The translations under genes and the position numbers were made by a program. Below, in pieces: positions 11,430-23,136 of a stretch of 49,993 nucleotides of DNA. This stretch comes from Fonsecaea monophora (lineage: Eukaryota; Ascomycota; Eurotiomycetes; Chaetothyriales; Herpotrichiellaceae): the NCBI RefSeq assembly GCF_001642475.1, contig NW_019174094.1:1-49993 (forward strand), read 5' to 3'. A model generated the notes under the pieces. The model was not told where the DNA came from, made no database searches, and worked only from the letters and a program-made list of their open reading frames with translations. The first letter of the stretch is position 1; the number at the start of each line of letters is the position of its first letter.

Positions 11430-12461
11430 TCACATCCATTCCGACTCCTTCTTCTCTAGCCTCACATCCATCAAAGCGCATGCCAGCCGACACATCAACT
11501 CTGGGCTCAGGCCCACCTCCTCCCACAACGCCTGCACGTCGGTGCCGAGTCCAATGTGTTCGGCTGTCTGTAGAGACCTTGGGTCAATCCAGGGCGCGAG
11601 GCATGGCCACACGTGTTGCGCAGTGGTGAAGAAGATGTCGATGCCGACGTCTCCGATCCCCTTGATCTTCTGAAGCTCCGCTCGGATCTTGTTCCGATCC
11701 TGGGATGCGGTTTTCACAACATTGTTCAGATCGCCGTCTGCTCGAGCATCAGTCGGGCCGGCACAAAAGGTCATAGGGTAATCTACCCAGACATGAGGCA
11801 TCATACTTACCGTACTTCTCCTCAACCAGCTCCGCCAGCTGTCCCATAAACGTTGCCGTCTTTTCCCTGCACCATTCCTCAAATTAGAATCCCGATCACA
11901 GGCCCTGTGTAGCGACAACTGTACGACTCACCGATAGTGCGTGTATCCGCCCTCCGTGAGCACCTCGGTCCTCTCCTCCCAGCTGCTCTTCTTCAGGACC
12001 TCAAGCTTGTGATATCCCGCCTTGATGACGAGGGCGGTCGTTTTTGCCGCAATGTTATGTGACACTCGGGTTGAAGACAATATGGCATTCAAGAGCAGTG
12101 CCAAAACGGTGTCAGGAGTTGCCTTGGCTGGCTGTTCAAGGTTGGTGTCGGAGAGAGGAAGGGCGTTGAAATGCTGGAGAAGTCTCTCGATCTTCTGACT
12201 ATGCGGGCTGCTGATTTTCTTGGGCCTTCCCTTTGATCTCGGGGTCGACTTTTTGTCATCTATTGAACTGTCATTGCGTGCATCCTTGGTGTTGTCCTCA
12301 TCTGCCTTTGCGACTTGGTCCTTCCTTCGTTGTTTCGTTTTTGGCTCAGTGGATTTCGCCTTGAGAGCCTCGTCGCGTGGTCTCTTGGTACCTGTTTTCT
12401 TCTCGTCGACGGCCCCAGCCTCTTGAACTTGGGCTCTATCCTTGGCCCGAGTTGTCACCAT
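11430..12461 (-). CDS. HhH-GPD DNA-glycosylase-like nuclear protein, 297 aa
   Basis: Three exons, 12461-11932, 11866-11811 and 11737-11430, with GTGAGT and GTAAGT donors and CAG acceptors; phases agree. The first 90 residues are basic and look like nuclear localisation sequence, for example GTKRPRDEALKAK and KTKQRRKDQ. The HhH-GPD fold follows, with LLNAILSSTRVSHNIAAKTT (where EndoIII-type enzymes have LSxQTxD) and the helix-hairpin-helix IKGIGDVGIDIFF, then WPCLAPWIDPRS. In endonuclease III the hairpin ends in a catalytic Lys (GVGRKTA); here that position is not Lys (GIGDVGID), so lyase activity is not expected. The Asp of WIDPRS may be the retained catalytic acid. A base-excision repair or structural DNA-binding role is inferred; the substrate is unknown. 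Confidence 0.78.
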
Positions 12462-13141
12462 GGTGGACTGGACGATGCAATCTCACTTCTGCGGGGGTCG
12501 TCGATGTCTGGGTAAGATGCGAAGTCATTGACGTACTGGTGGTCCTGGGCCAGGGATGATGTCACAACATGTCTGATCGTCCTGGGCTTCCTGATTCCCC
12601 ACGCAGAGATACCCAGGTACTCAATGTGGTCAAACACCGGACCATGCGTACGGGGAAGCGGAAGTGGCTACCACACGTCGCTCACTCAGGCCATGAAGGA
12701 AACAAGGCGTCCAATGACATCTTAGCCGGAAAGACACTCCGGAAGGTATTTCTTGTGACATCGCACTAAGAACCAGTCTGAGGTTGCGGTTGAGGACGTC
12801 TGGCTCTCATCATGAGTCTCTGGTATTCCTCTGTCCACCGCATACGCGGTTGGAGGGTTACTGGTGCAGCAAACGAGTCTCATCCCACAAGAAAGGCCAA
12901 CAAGAGGAGTGAAACAACATGGATATTGGTACCTACGCCAGGCTGGAGATGTGTCAGGGGTTACCCGCTGAGTGATTGGCCGCCGTTGACTCTCGGTAAG
13001 GCTGTATATTCTCCGACTGGGGACTTCTTGCAGATCAGTCACCAGAAACAGAAGGACGACCGTCGATCTGACATGTCGATGATTCCCACAGCCTTTCGAC
13101 ACCTTTCTGGCACCGCTGGTACTTCATCATTTACACAATCT

Positions 13142-13149
13142 TGACGTCA
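13142..13149 (+). promoter_or_regulatory. CRE-type site TGACGTCA
   Basis: Perfect palindromic octamer 419 bases upstream of the con-10-type ATG. It is the consensus of ATF/CREB bZIP factors (Atf1/AtfA in fungi). Confidence 0.5.
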
Positions 13150-13381
13150 ACACGCGATCAAGAACTGAAGCTTGACTGCACAGAGGACGTGGAACCCTGA
13201 GGAAACAAGCAACAGGCCGATTCTGCCACGACGCTCTCGATGGCTGGAAAAGTACTCCGCAAACAACACCTATTCAGACCCATCAGCGCCTTTATTCCTG
13301 GAAGACCCTGTCCAGTCCACAATTGTCAGTGACATATACAGGCACCAGGTGGAGGAAATGACACCAAGTGGAACAAAGTCA

Positions 13382-13389
13382 TGACGTCA
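13382..13389 (+). promoter_or_regulatory. CRE-type site TGACGTCA, proximal copy
   Basis: Second perfect copy, 45 bases upstream of the TATATAA box and 179 upstream of the ATG. Its position makes it the best candidate for the active element. Confidence 0.55.
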
Positions 13390-13426
13390 AATTTGCGGTG
13401 ACAAGTCGTGAGGCTGTCTGTCTATC

Positions 13427-13433
13427 TATATAA
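13427..13433 (+). promoter_or_regulatory. TATA box of con-10 homologue
   Basis: TATATAA 128 bases before the start codon, followed by a CT-rich leader. This suits a strongly inducible gene. Confidence 0.6.
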
Positions 13434-13560
13434 TAGACTTGTCTTTCTCTGCTGTTACTTATCGAAGCAAACCTCTCAACAAACCATCCACTTGTGAAAC
13501 TCAGAGCTCACATACATATACACACGCATCAAACTCAAACCACACATCACCCCTCCAAAA

Positions 13561-13942
13561 ATGACCGACAACACAAACCCCGGAAACTTCGCAAACCGCC
13601 CCAAGGAGGAGGTGCAGGAAATCGCCTCCAAGGGCGGCCAGGCCAGCCACAGCGGCGGTTTCGCCAGCATGGATCCCGACAAGCAGGTGAGTTTTGTACT
13701 TTCCGTCATATATCCCCTTTTGACCTTTGCCATTGGTTCACGCTTGTGATGCGGAATCTGTGCATTGTCTTGTCAGACATCGTCCTTGGACTGAGTTGAG
13801 CATGAACTGACGGGTACCGTGTCATTTGCAGCGAGAGATTGCCTCCCAGGGCGGTCAGGCGTCGAGTGGATCGTTCGAGAAAGGAAGTGAACGTGCCACT
13901 GAGGCGGGTCGCAAGGGCGGCTCTGCTACGGGCTCGTCCTAG
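13561..13942 (+). CDS. con-10: Con-10-type KGG-repeat stress/conidiation protein, 78 aa
   Basis: Two exons, 13561-13686 and 13832-13942; intron GTGAGT..CAG. The protein is short, hydrophilic and Gly-rich, with three KGG/stress-induced motifs: VQEIASKGGQASHSGGFAS, then REIASQGGQASSGSFEKGS, then RATEAGRKGGSATGSS. This matches the Neurospora con-10 / Aspergillus conJ family (PF10685), which accumulates in conidia and under stress or light and is thought to protect cells during desiccation; the molecular mechanism is not known. The length (about 80 residues) and the single intron are normal for the family. The promoter has a TATA box and two TGACGTCA sites, which suggests control by an Atf1/AtfA-type bZIP factor. 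Confidence 0.9.
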
Positions 13943-14611
13943 GTTGTGCAGTACTCGCACAGGAACAGAAAGACAGACTACTATCATGGCAAATGTATCG
14001 ATGAGATGCGGAGAGGTGTCTTGCCGTCACTTGGAATCAACAGTTGAATCCATTCGATGCAGAGAATCAAGTCTGTATCTGTATATGTATCTAGATACGA
14101 CCAACACATCCACATCCTCCACGGGAGAAATAGGGTCAACCTCAGCAGCCTGAGGCCACAACAGCGATACAGCTTGATATAACATTCCAGTTTCCAGTGT
14201 TTCCTTCCATTCACCTTAGTATCTACAAATGTAAATGTACTATGATAACCGTAGCCAACACACACATACCACAATAACCGTTCGCTGTATTCGGTACATA
14301 CCATAATCCCCAATCAAAGGGCTTTGAAAACCCCATCGGTCATGAATAACCGTTCACCCAGCGTATCCTGTTCTTTCTGGATTGATCAATGTGTCCGGAC
14401 AAACCCGCCCCATGGACAAATTACTTGTTGCAAGAAAAAGTCGCTTGCCATCCTGACATGTACATGCAACGCTCGAGCAAATGATGTACCACCCCTTCTC
14501 TCTCTCACCAAAAAACACACACACAAAAAAAAGAGTCATAACGAATAAAAGAATATCATTGGAAAAAAAAAATGAAAAGCAACAAATCCTATTTACTACA
14601 CAGGCAGCATA
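13943..14611. other. Intergenic region between convergent con-10 and MFS genes
   Basis: 3' flanks of two convergent genes. It holds A-rich and ACAC-rich tracts near 14515-14575. No gene is supported. Confidence 0.55.
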
Positions 14612-16295
14612 TTATGATTCTGCGTATGCGCTCTTCGCCCGCAACTTCTCCCCGTACCGTCGAAAGATCAGCGGTGCCGGCGCCAGGAGCAGGCCAGTGC
14701 ACCCGAGCAGGGTCATGGTCCAGTGAACCCCGATCCCCGTGTACATGGGGCGGGCGGCGATGACCATGGACCCCGCGACGAGGTAGCGGGCCATGGTGAT
14801 GCTGGCGAGCGCGACGGCGCTGTGTTTGGTGTAGCTGTCGACGATGTACTCGTAGGTGGCTACGTAGAGGGCGGTGGCGACGAGGCCGAAGCAGAAACAG
14901 GCCGCGAGGCCCGACCACACGGATACGCTGGCGTAGTTTGTCCAGCCGAGCCAGAACAGCGACACGGGCATCAGCGGCGCCGTCACGATCGCCGGCCACA
15001 GCCGGTACTCGGGCGTGATCCGCGCTTGGGGAACGTAGTGCGTGTGCACGCGTGAGAGGTGGAAGAGCCCCGGCGCCGACAGCGTGAAGAAGCTGGATCC
15101 CGCGGCGATGGAGGCGAAGCACGACCCCGTCAATCCGTCGGATAGACCGTACGTCTCCTTGAAGATGTAGTCGAAGCCGGACAGGAAGCTGAACATGAGG
15201 ATGTACACGAGGATCAGGTATCCACCCAGCACCGCCACGACGGGCTCGCTCGAGAAATAGATCACCGTCATGGGCAGGGTCTCGCGTAGCCGCTTGAGGA
15301 GGGATGCTCTCTCGGCGTGCCTCGACACGTACATGGGTGAGCCGGATACACGGCGAAGATGACGGGCTTTCCAGTCGAGCAGAACCGGGAGGTATGTCTC
15401 GGGCAGGAAGAGGAGTGCCACGATGAAGGCGAAGCTGGAAATGATCAGTGTCACCCAGTCAGTCCAGTGCCAACTGAGGTTGCGATTTTGGACCAGCCAT
15501 CCTCCCGCGACGGGCGCGAGCATGGGAGCTGTGCCATCCGAGTTAGCAGTCGAGCTTGAAGAGCAAGTAAGGTCCCTCCTTACCAGCAACATTTGCCCAC
15601 GCGATGACGGGGAAGGCAAACGCCCTCTTGACGGGGCGAAACTGATCACTCACACTGGCGCCGTTGATGCCCAAAGTGGCACTGGCAAAGAGACCAACAA
15701 AATATCGACAAACGATCCTTCCCCCAAGATTCGATGTCAACGCCGTCCCGAGCACAAAACACAGATAACAAAAGGTCGCGGCGAGGTACGTCGGGCTCCT
15801 GCCCACGGTCTCGGACAGCGGGCCGCAGAAGAGGCATCCAGATCCGATCCCCAACAGGTACAGCGCCTGGGAGAGGTTGGCTGCGACCTTGCTCACGCCG
15901 TAGTCTTGGCTCATCCGCGAGTTTGCCATCGAGTCTGCGGCGCTGGCCCACCCTTGGGAGAATATGAGGAGGCTCAGGATGGCGATGTTCTTGCACCTGG
16001 CGAGGAGCGGCCAATTGCGAGGGTCGATGGGGTCACTGTCGTCTGTGGTGTCGACCTCGATCTTGCCGTCCGCTCTGGTCCTGCCGTTGTCTGGTTCTGT
16101 GCGTGCTTCGGAGGATTGCTCTTCGTTGACACCATCGGATCTGTTCAGACTTTGTTGTGTAGATACAGCCTCGAGATCTTGAAACGCACTCTGCTTATTG
16201 GTGTGGCCCTGCTTTCCTCCATTCTTTTGCCATTCGTGCTCGACCTGCTGGCCAATCCGTCGGTATTGCACCAAGGACCACATTTGGATGGACAC
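14612..16295 (-). CDS. MFS transporter, DHA1 drug:H+ antiporter type, 542 aa
   Basis: Two exons, 16295-15584 and 15528-14612; intron GTAAGG..CAG. A hydrophilic N-terminus of about 95 residues leads to DPRNWPLLARCKNIAILSLL, the usual entry to TM1 of fungal DHA1 proteins. Further features are CGPLSETVGRSPTYLAATF (DHA1 motif A region, loop 2-3), CRYFVGLFASATLGINGASV (TM4), then APVAGGWLVQNRNLSWHW (motif C region, TM5-6), a central loop, and six C-terminal membrane segments ending ARPMYTGIGVHWTMTLLGC. Such carriers export drugs and metabolites across the plasma membrane. It lies beside an FAH-family enzyme. A TGACGTCA site is at 16550-16557, 255 bases upstream of the ATG. Confidence 0.9.
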
Positions 16296-17314
16296 ATTGG
16301 ACTCATTGGATAAGGAATGTCATAAATTAGGCACGTCAGAGCAGTGAGTAAGCCGCATCCGAACAGAAGACGACAATTATGTCGAGCTTGGTTTAATAGA
16401 CGCACGTACGATCAAAACATCTTGCTCAATACTAGCTATTTCTGACTCCGGGTGTTTCGCGGCGAGGGTGTCGCGTGAGCATTTTCCCTCTTTGTACGTT
16501 TTTTGCCCAACGGGGATCTTCGCACCAAGCACCACAAGCGTCTGTCGTGTGACGTCAAATTCATGGCGGATCAAGCAGAGGAGTAGTAGCAGGAGAGAGA
16601 CTGATTGGAAGGCCGGGGCTTGGTCTGGTTTCCCCGTTTTCCTTTTGCTCGCAGTCCTCCTTTTGTGCTCTTTGATATGGTCTTGACATCATAAGACGAA
16701 GGGTGTAGCGCGCCTCTTGGTGATCTTTCACGTTCTTACATCTGAACGTCACGATGGGGTTCGTGTGTCGCCGAGGAACGTCAGGGCGATCTATTTGGTC
16801 GAATCTGGTGAGAGATCGGTGTAGATTCTGGGGGTTCGAGGCAAGGTCGCGCGTGAAGAGAAAAAGTCAAAGGGAAGATGGAATCGGACCGCAGCCCTAC
16901 AACCTTGACTTGACTTCATATTTGGACCCAAACCCAATTCTGGACTCCCATGCATCATCCTCATGTAATGTCTACCATGTACAATTTCAAGGCGAGATGT
17001 TTCATCCTGGCTATTACTTGGATGGTGCTGGGTCTGGATGAGACCACGATGGGCGACGTGGGAGTTAGTAGCGAAGGAGATGACCTCCAGGCGGGAAGAC
17101 CGTGAAGATGATGGATGAAGTGAATCCAAGGAAACGCACGCTTATCCATAACGTCGGGATTTTCCAATGCTGTCAGACCTCTGAAATTCTATGCATTATT
17201 GTTCTAATCGCTTTGCTTGTCCCCTCCCCTTTTGTCCCAATTTCAAAAGTCTACCCTTTGCTGAATGCTAGAACACAACGGCGACGTGGGCAGCAGTGGG
17301 ATGGATACACACAC
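16296..17314. other. Intergenic region upstream of the DHA1 transporter
   Basis: About 1 kb between the transporter start and the 3' end of the FAH-family gene, both leftward. It contains one TGACGTCA at 16550-16557. No open frame has a recognisable domain. Confidence 0.5.
16550..16557 (-). promoter_or_regulatory. CRE-type site TGACGTCA upstream of MFS gene
   Basis: Perfect octamer 255 bases before the transporter ATG; the same sequence as the two sites before the con-10 homologue. Confidence 0.4.
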
Positions 17315-18564
17315 TCAAGCGAACTCGACCGTGTTTCGCAGCGTCCCGATCTTGGAGATTTGCACTTCCATCTTCGTGCCGGGGACGAGGTATTTCGGCG
17401 GTTTCAAGCCGGAGCCGACTCCTGCATAGCCACGTTAGGTCTAGGTCAGTATATGTGACTTCTTAAGGAAGAGAAAGGTATGTTTGGTAGGTAGGTAGGT
17501 AGGTAGGAAATGAAGACGGCTAGGACGGGGCAGTGCGACACAAGATCCAACTGGCTCACCTCCTGGAGTTCCCGTCATAATGACACTCCCCTTCTGCAGG
17601 GTTGTCCCCTGACTTAGATACGAGATGATGTACGGACAATCAAAGAGCAGGTCCGACACGCCTTCGCTCTGCCGCGTCTCGCCGTCGACGATGGTCTTCA
17701 GGTGCAGGTCGGCCGGGTTCACGATGAGGTCGGGCGCCACGAGACACGGTCCCAGCGGCGCAAAGGTGTCGAACCCCTTGGAGAATCCCCATTGGGGAAC
17801 CCTGCCCGCGAGTTCCGGGTCGCGTTGGAGTTTCCGCGACGACACGTCGTTGCCGGCCGTGTACCCGCCGACGTAGTCTAGGGCTTGGTCGAGGGGCACG
17901 TCTTTTGCGTCGCGGCCGATGACGATACACTGAATATGCATGCACGGTTAAGCGATGATCTCCGAGACAAAATCCAGGGGTCAAACGAGGGGATTGGAAT
18001 CTTACCAGCTCTCCCTCGTAGTCTGCCTGGTCATCCTGGGCGAGCTTGGGTATTACCACCGGAGCATCGTGATCCTGGACTGTCGTGTTCGGCTTGAAGA
18101 AAATAAAGGGAAACGGCGGGGGTTGTCGTCCAGCTTCCTTGACTATATACACGGGCATTCACAGTCAACAATCACTTCCAACCGCCTCGTTTTCCGTGCA
18201 TTTCAACCGCCTCCACTGTCGTCGCCCGAATGGCATAATCGACAGCCACACGGTGAATTGGGAAGATACTTATCATGACAAACGTACTGTGCTTTGCATA
18301 ATTCAGCCCGACACATCTCAGGATCGGCACCTCCTCGCGAGCCAGCGGCCCGAGGAGTTTCTTCACCGTGACCACCTCGTCCGTCACCTTGGTCTTGCCG
18401 GTCGTGTCGAAGATGTCGTCGCCCACGATGACCTTGGCCTTCAACTGGTCCGCCTCGGTGACGTTGCCCAGGTCAAAGTCCTCGCTGGGCAGGATCGGTT
18501 CGCCGCGCAGGACTCGGCCGTCGGTCGCGACGAACCGGATCAGTCTCGTCCAGGGCACTTTCAT
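17315..18564 (-). CDS. Fumarylacetoacetate hydrolase (FAH) family protein, 296 aa
   Basis: Four exons, 18564-18288, 18142-18006, 17929-17560 and 17421-17315, all GT-AG with agreeing phases. FAH-fold blocks occur in order: RCVGLNYAKH, then PPPFPFIFFKPNTTVQDHDA, then DYEGELCIVIGRDAKDVP (its acidic residues contribute to the metal site in the family), YVGGYTAGNDVSSRKLQRD, then FDTFAPLGPCLVAPD and GSVIMTGTPGGVGSGLKPP. The length matches fungal relatives of FAHD1 and 2-hydroxyhepta-2,4-diene-1,7-dioate isomerases, which cleave C-C bonds or decarboxylate oxo-acids in aromatic or organic-acid catabolism. It is not true FAH (about 420 aa). Its setting, between a DHA1 transporter and a Zn2Cys6 factor, suggests a catabolic cluster; the substrate is unknown. 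Confidence 0.92.
17488..17510. repeat. (GGTA)n tetranucleotide repeat in FAH-family intron 3
   Basis: About five to six GGTA units inside the last intron of the FAH-family gene. The same tetranucleotide recurs elsewhere in the window. Confidence 0.7.
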
Positions 18565-19030
18565 CGTGGGGGGCGGGTTCCTTGGGCGTCGAAGTTGTTG
18601 GTACTGCTTTTTATTTCTTTCTTTCTTTTCTCACGGGGCACAATCAGATAGATGGATGGATGGATGGTAGTCAGTCGAGGTTTAATGGTCGTTGTGATAT
18701 TACACAGCGACATGGACATGTGGGGTTCAAGTTTGGAATGGAGACAAAGTGGAGGAATTGAGAAGGGGACGGGGAAAGAACGGAATGGCGTGCCCAAGCA
18801 AATCTCCCATGCTGACTTGGTGAGTTGTTCCCAGCAAAAGGGAACGATAATGAGACGGAGCTAATCGGTCACAAGTGCGAGTGTGCGAGGCTCGCTGTAT
18901 ATACAATTTTGAAGGCTCTGAGCAGTCAATGTACTTGGAGATTCTCCTCGACAGAGATATGGGAATATTGTTCAGTCTCGTGCAACCTTCGTTCCTGGCT
19001 TCTAGGCCGAGGATCCTCTCTCTCTCTTAG
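18565..19030. promoter_or_regulatory. Promoter region of the FAH-family gene
   Basis: Spacer between the FAH-family start and the 3' end of the Zn2Cys6 gene, both leftward. It includes a short (GGAT)n run near 18650-18668. No gene is seen. Confidence 0.5.
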
Positions 19031-21685
19031 CTAGCCAGCCATCATAGCAGTCAACCCTGGCTCGACACCGACCAGGTCCGCAAACAGATCGAGACTATTG
19101 TCCGTCCAATACTGGTGCATGGTCATGTCAAACGCCGCGAAAGGGTCGTCTTGACCCAGACTCGGCAGCAGGCCGTTCGTTGCAATGCCCCCGTCCATAG
19201 CCCCCTGGGGCTGCAACGAGACGCTGTTCTGGCTACTGAGCTGGGCGGCCTCGCTTTGCTGTCCAGAGGACAAAGCGGACAAGATAGTTGGGCCGTGCTC
19301 GAGATTAAACTGCACCAGTGTCATGCATATCTGCACGAGCTTCAACAGTGTCTTCCTGATCCTCTTTGCCGTTTTGGTGCCTTCGCCGAACCGCTTCAGC
19401 GTCTCCATGGCCCGTCGGAGCCGTGTGATCATCTCGACGATCTTGGCCGAGTCCAACGAGTCACTGGTGGCGATTGACGGGCTGTTCACAGAGTGCAACC
19501 TCGACGGAGCGATTTCTAGCAAAATGCAACTGAAGATTACCAGAGCCGCGTTGAATGCTTCACAGACATGGTTAGCACTAGGCATTCAGTGATCAGAGAC
19601 GATGGTGCGTACTGTAGTAGGCAGTGAACCACCACGCCCCCAACAAGGCAGGCGGTTTACTCGTCTTATGGACAATCTCGACGATCTCCAAGGCAGCTTG
19701 CTCACAGATCTTGACGCTTCGTTCTCCGAGATCGTTGAAAAAGGGATCTTCCGGCTCGACTGGTTCCCCAGATACCTTGACCCGTGCCCTTTGACGTAAA
19801 AAGGCACTCAAGATGGGTCTGTGCAGGAGGATCCGCGTGTTGAGATATCTGAGCGTGATGATGACGCTCAGTCTGTCAAAGACCGGATCCCAGGCGGAGA
19901 GGGAGACGGTGTCGGGATCGAGCGTGTCCCACGGCCGCCGTTGCAGCTGAGGGAACAGGTTATGCTTCCAGGCTGCCATTTTCTGTTCGAGAACGACCGT
20001 TCTTTCCAGCATTGTTGGAACGGTCAGCCCCGGGTCGATGTCCACGTTACCCCCATAGAGCTCGGATATTATGTCTCCCAAAATATAGTATAGTTGTCTG
20101 CCAATTGTCAACAAACAGAACATCGAATGCCTCAAAAAGAAAAACCTCACATTGTTGCCGTGAAAAGACAAACTGTGTCTGGCGGGTCCAAGCTGCTCAT
20201 CGAAGTCGCAGAATTTCCCAGCATCGACAGCCGCTCCAAGTTCTGATTCAACGGGAGGTCTACTTTTACTATAGAGTTAGGCATCATGCAAGGGCGGCCA
20301 AAAGTCATGCTTAGCGTCCTAGAGCCCTGTGAGGAGTTGTTTCTCGTTTGCTCCATCACTGGTATGCTTACCTGTCCAAGATCATACAACCAAACCACGT
20401 CCGCTTGCGTATCTCGGCTTCTACCAAGTTTAGTCCTGAAGATGCGGTCTGCGAGTGCAATCCCAATTGGATCGCTGCACGGACTGCGAGGCCATGCAGA
20501 TTCCAGGCCTGATCAGATCGCTGGGTGCCTTGGCGATACTGTGCCATCAAGAGCAAGCATTGGACTGCTGCCAATTAGTTATGTTACCCAGTGTGAGCGA
20601 CTCGCAAATGAAATTTGACAGCATTTGCATCGACAACCGCAGAAAATTCGTCTCAACAAACACTTACCAGTCTCTAAACTGGCGGACTTCATCTCAATCT
20701 CACCCGACAAGGCTTGTGCCCTTTCTATAAATATCTCCGACTCGGCGGCATTCTTTTCAGCCGACTGGTCGGGTTTAGCGCTGATATATGTTGCGAATGC
20801 AAATATGGCGTTGACAAGGCATAGCCATGAACGACTCACCGCGCTGAAGCGGTTTCGGCGAGCAGCAGAGTATGTACGAAGAATGTCCTGCTCGTGAATG
20901 TAGGGAAACAGCATCCCGGTATCAGAGAAGAAGAGCCTGATAAGGTGCAGTGCGCGTGCTTCTGGAGGGAGCGACCGAATGTTTATGTGGTGTTTAGCGA
21001 TGGGGCTGGTCTCTGAGAGAGTCGTAGTGACTGGCGAGGCTACCCGGGAGACTATGGGCTGGTTAAGTCCGCTCTCCGAGTGTCGAGACTGCCCCTTTGC
21101 CTTCAACGTAGCTGAAGTTGCGTCTGATATATGGCGGAGCAGTGCTATGTTCGACGAGGGTCCAAAGAACCTTGATTCCGTCTCTTCCGGGTCGGTGATG
21201 GCGGCCATGCCATCCACAGAGTCCTCGGCGTTTTGTTGGATGGAGTCATCTTCGTCGAGGATAGCAACGTCTTCATCATCATTTGGCACCTGTCGCGGCT
21301 CTTGGGTAGTTGTGCTGGTTTCTTGACTTGGCCGGTGTTGCTGATGGCTTGGTGGGTTCAATTGCTCAGAAGCCTCCGACGAAGAATGATTTCGATTGAC
21401 GAGCAGCCTGAGCGTATCCTCGATAGCCCGCAGCCTCTCGTCATAGCCTGGCTGTAACTGAGGAGGTCTGACATTACCTGCGGCGGGCTGTTGGTAGATA
21501 CAGTCGAACCCGAGCTCGACGCAGAGGCTGCAAGAGGGCCTAGCTCCATTGCAACGTGACTTGCGATTCCTGCAGGAAGTGCAAGCTAGCGCTATGCGCC
21601 GGCGTTTGTACGACGGTGGTGGTGTCGTCTGGTCCTGATCCTGTAGTTCGCTTTGGGAGCCCTTCTGGACTTGGGCATCCGACAT
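19031..21685 (-). CDS. Zn(II)2Cys6 transcription factor with fungal-specific domain, 796 aa
   Basis: Five exons, 21685-20668, 20564-20372, 20318-20151, 20097-19613 and 19557-19031; all phases agree. The N-terminal binuclear zinc cluster uses C35, C38, C45, C52, C55 and C62 in ACTSCRNRKSRCNGARPSC, preceded by the basic KRRRIA. A linker rich in Gln, Ser and acidic residues follows. The fungal_trans domain (PF04082) starts near RSLPPEARALHLIRLFF and includes VQCLLLMAQYRQGTQRSDQA, then RKRTWFGCMILDRTLSMTFG with its usual RP after it. The acidic C-terminus may be an activation region. Such proteins are nuclear activators of pathway genes, often of their neighbours. The gene lies between the FAH-family gene and a divergent alcohol dehydrogenase, so it is the obvious candidate regulator of both. 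Confidence 0.93.
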
Positions 21686-23136
21686 CGCGGCCCCCCTATC
21701 TTGGTGCTCCTTTGTCGAGGCACCGTGGTATGACTCGTCACGTGTGTCTCAGGACTGTCACCAGAGGCAAAAGCATATCCGGGGCGCAGGATGGGAGAAC
21801 AGAAGGGGTATATCGGGGAAGAAGCTCTCTTTTGTATGTTTGTGGGGATTGATAACGAGGCTGCGCCCGATCCGATTGCTTACATCTGCCTTTCGGTGGG
21901 CCACAGGTGCAATATGCAGCCTCGTACCCTTTCAATCAGTCCAAAGAATATTCGCAAGAAACCATTCCCCTGTGTTGATTGAATAACCGCCATCATCCGC
22001 TCTCTGGACTTCAGTTGCGACAAGCTTCATTGATGCCAAGTCTACGATTCCGATTTATACCCGGAGCCGACGAGGGGTAAATGTAGCTGTCTGACACATC
22101 CGACCACTCCAAATGCAACCAATACCCCCTCATTTAGTACTTGTCTGACAGATTGAATTTCCTTCCCTGCGTGCGGTGTCCCAACGTCGTCTCTCTACCT
22201 CATACATTCTCACACCGACATGCGGGTCACGATCAACTATGCTCTGCCACTACGTCCCAGATATCTGAACAATCCCTTTCCATGTGAAATAGATCGTGGA
22301 CACTAGACGGCGCAGCGGCAATGGCATTGCACGTGGTGATTCGGCAAATTGCGCATTTCCCCAACAATAATCATCATGATTGTCATTATCATTGGCTGCT
22401 CATAGGTGTCCCGTTTGCTGTAGTACGAATAGACGAATAGATAGGAATTCCCTTGATGTGCGCTTTCTAGATGCTGTAAGGTTGGGGCCTGCAAGGGCCG
22501 AGCGAGTCAAGGGAAATGGATGGCATAGTGGGATGCGGCTCTTTCAAGGGGAAGGTGACTGCAGGGCAGAGTTCAAATGACGATGCTAGACTCGACTTAC
22601 AGGCCCAGGAATCAAAGAATCCCATAGCGAGATTTCAAATGACAATAGGTCTTGCTCCCAGTCGACTCGCTTCTCCGCTGCCCTCCATTGTGCCTGTCCC
22701 CTCACTTCCCACTGCAGAGATATCGTGTCTTCAAACACCCATGCATGGCTACAGATCCAAATAAGCAGCTGAATTCCCCGTAAACGTCTAGACGCCACGC
22801 AAACCTGGAGATACAATTCGGACAAGGCACAAAGACAGTGGAAGCGGGTAACCATCGGACACTGTTGAATTGCCCTCATCGATTTTGCTTCCCCCACAAA
22901 CCCCACAAAGGGACACCAACAAAACGGACAAGGCTGAGGGACAGCGAGAAAGTACCGACGTACAGTAAGCAGCCATGATGGACCTTGTCGACGCCCGCTC
23001 ATGACAAGGTAGTCGGTCGTAACACGGGCAGCTTCCTATCATTCGATGCACATTTCTGGCACCTACTCCTCTGCGTCGTTGCATTGTACATAGAGCCGAG
23101 AGAAACGGAGAAAGAGGAGGAATTGCGGGACTGAGT
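21686..23136. promoter_or_regulatory. Divergent promoter region of Zn2Cys6 factor and alcohol dehydrogenase
   Basis: A 1.45-kb stretch between two divergent starts. It has several small open frames, the longest 138 codons, none with a recognisable domain. As a bidirectional regulatory region it is the natural place for the Zn2Cys6 factor to bind, but I did not identify a clear paired CGG motif. Confidence 0.5.

Larger units (their letters stand above)
12462..13560. promoter_or_regulatory. Divergent promoter region of HhH-GPD gene and con-10 homologue
   Basis: About 1.1 kb with no supported gene. Small open frames occur on both strands, the longest 110 codons at 12812, but carry no domain. 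Two perfect TGACGTCA octamers (13142-13149 and 13382-13389) and a TATATAA at 13427-13433 serve the rightward con-10-type gene. Confidence 0.6.

Noticed and set aside
12812..13144. 110-codon plus-strand open frame in the con-10 promoter
   Set aside because: No domain, no conserved composition and no supporting splice or start context; treated as chance.
14589..15122. 177-codon His/Arg-rich frame
   Set aside because: Same strand as the transporter but in the wrong frame. The composition is typical of a frame shadow in a GC-rich exon.
15423..16313. 296-codon open frame on the plus strand
   Set aside because: Antisense shadow of the DHA1 transporter, whose minus-strand frame has clear membrane segments and splice sites.
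22586..23002. 138-codon minus-strand open frame upstream of the ADH
   Set aside because: Trp/Cys-rich, no recognisable domain, and it sits in a divergent promoter region.
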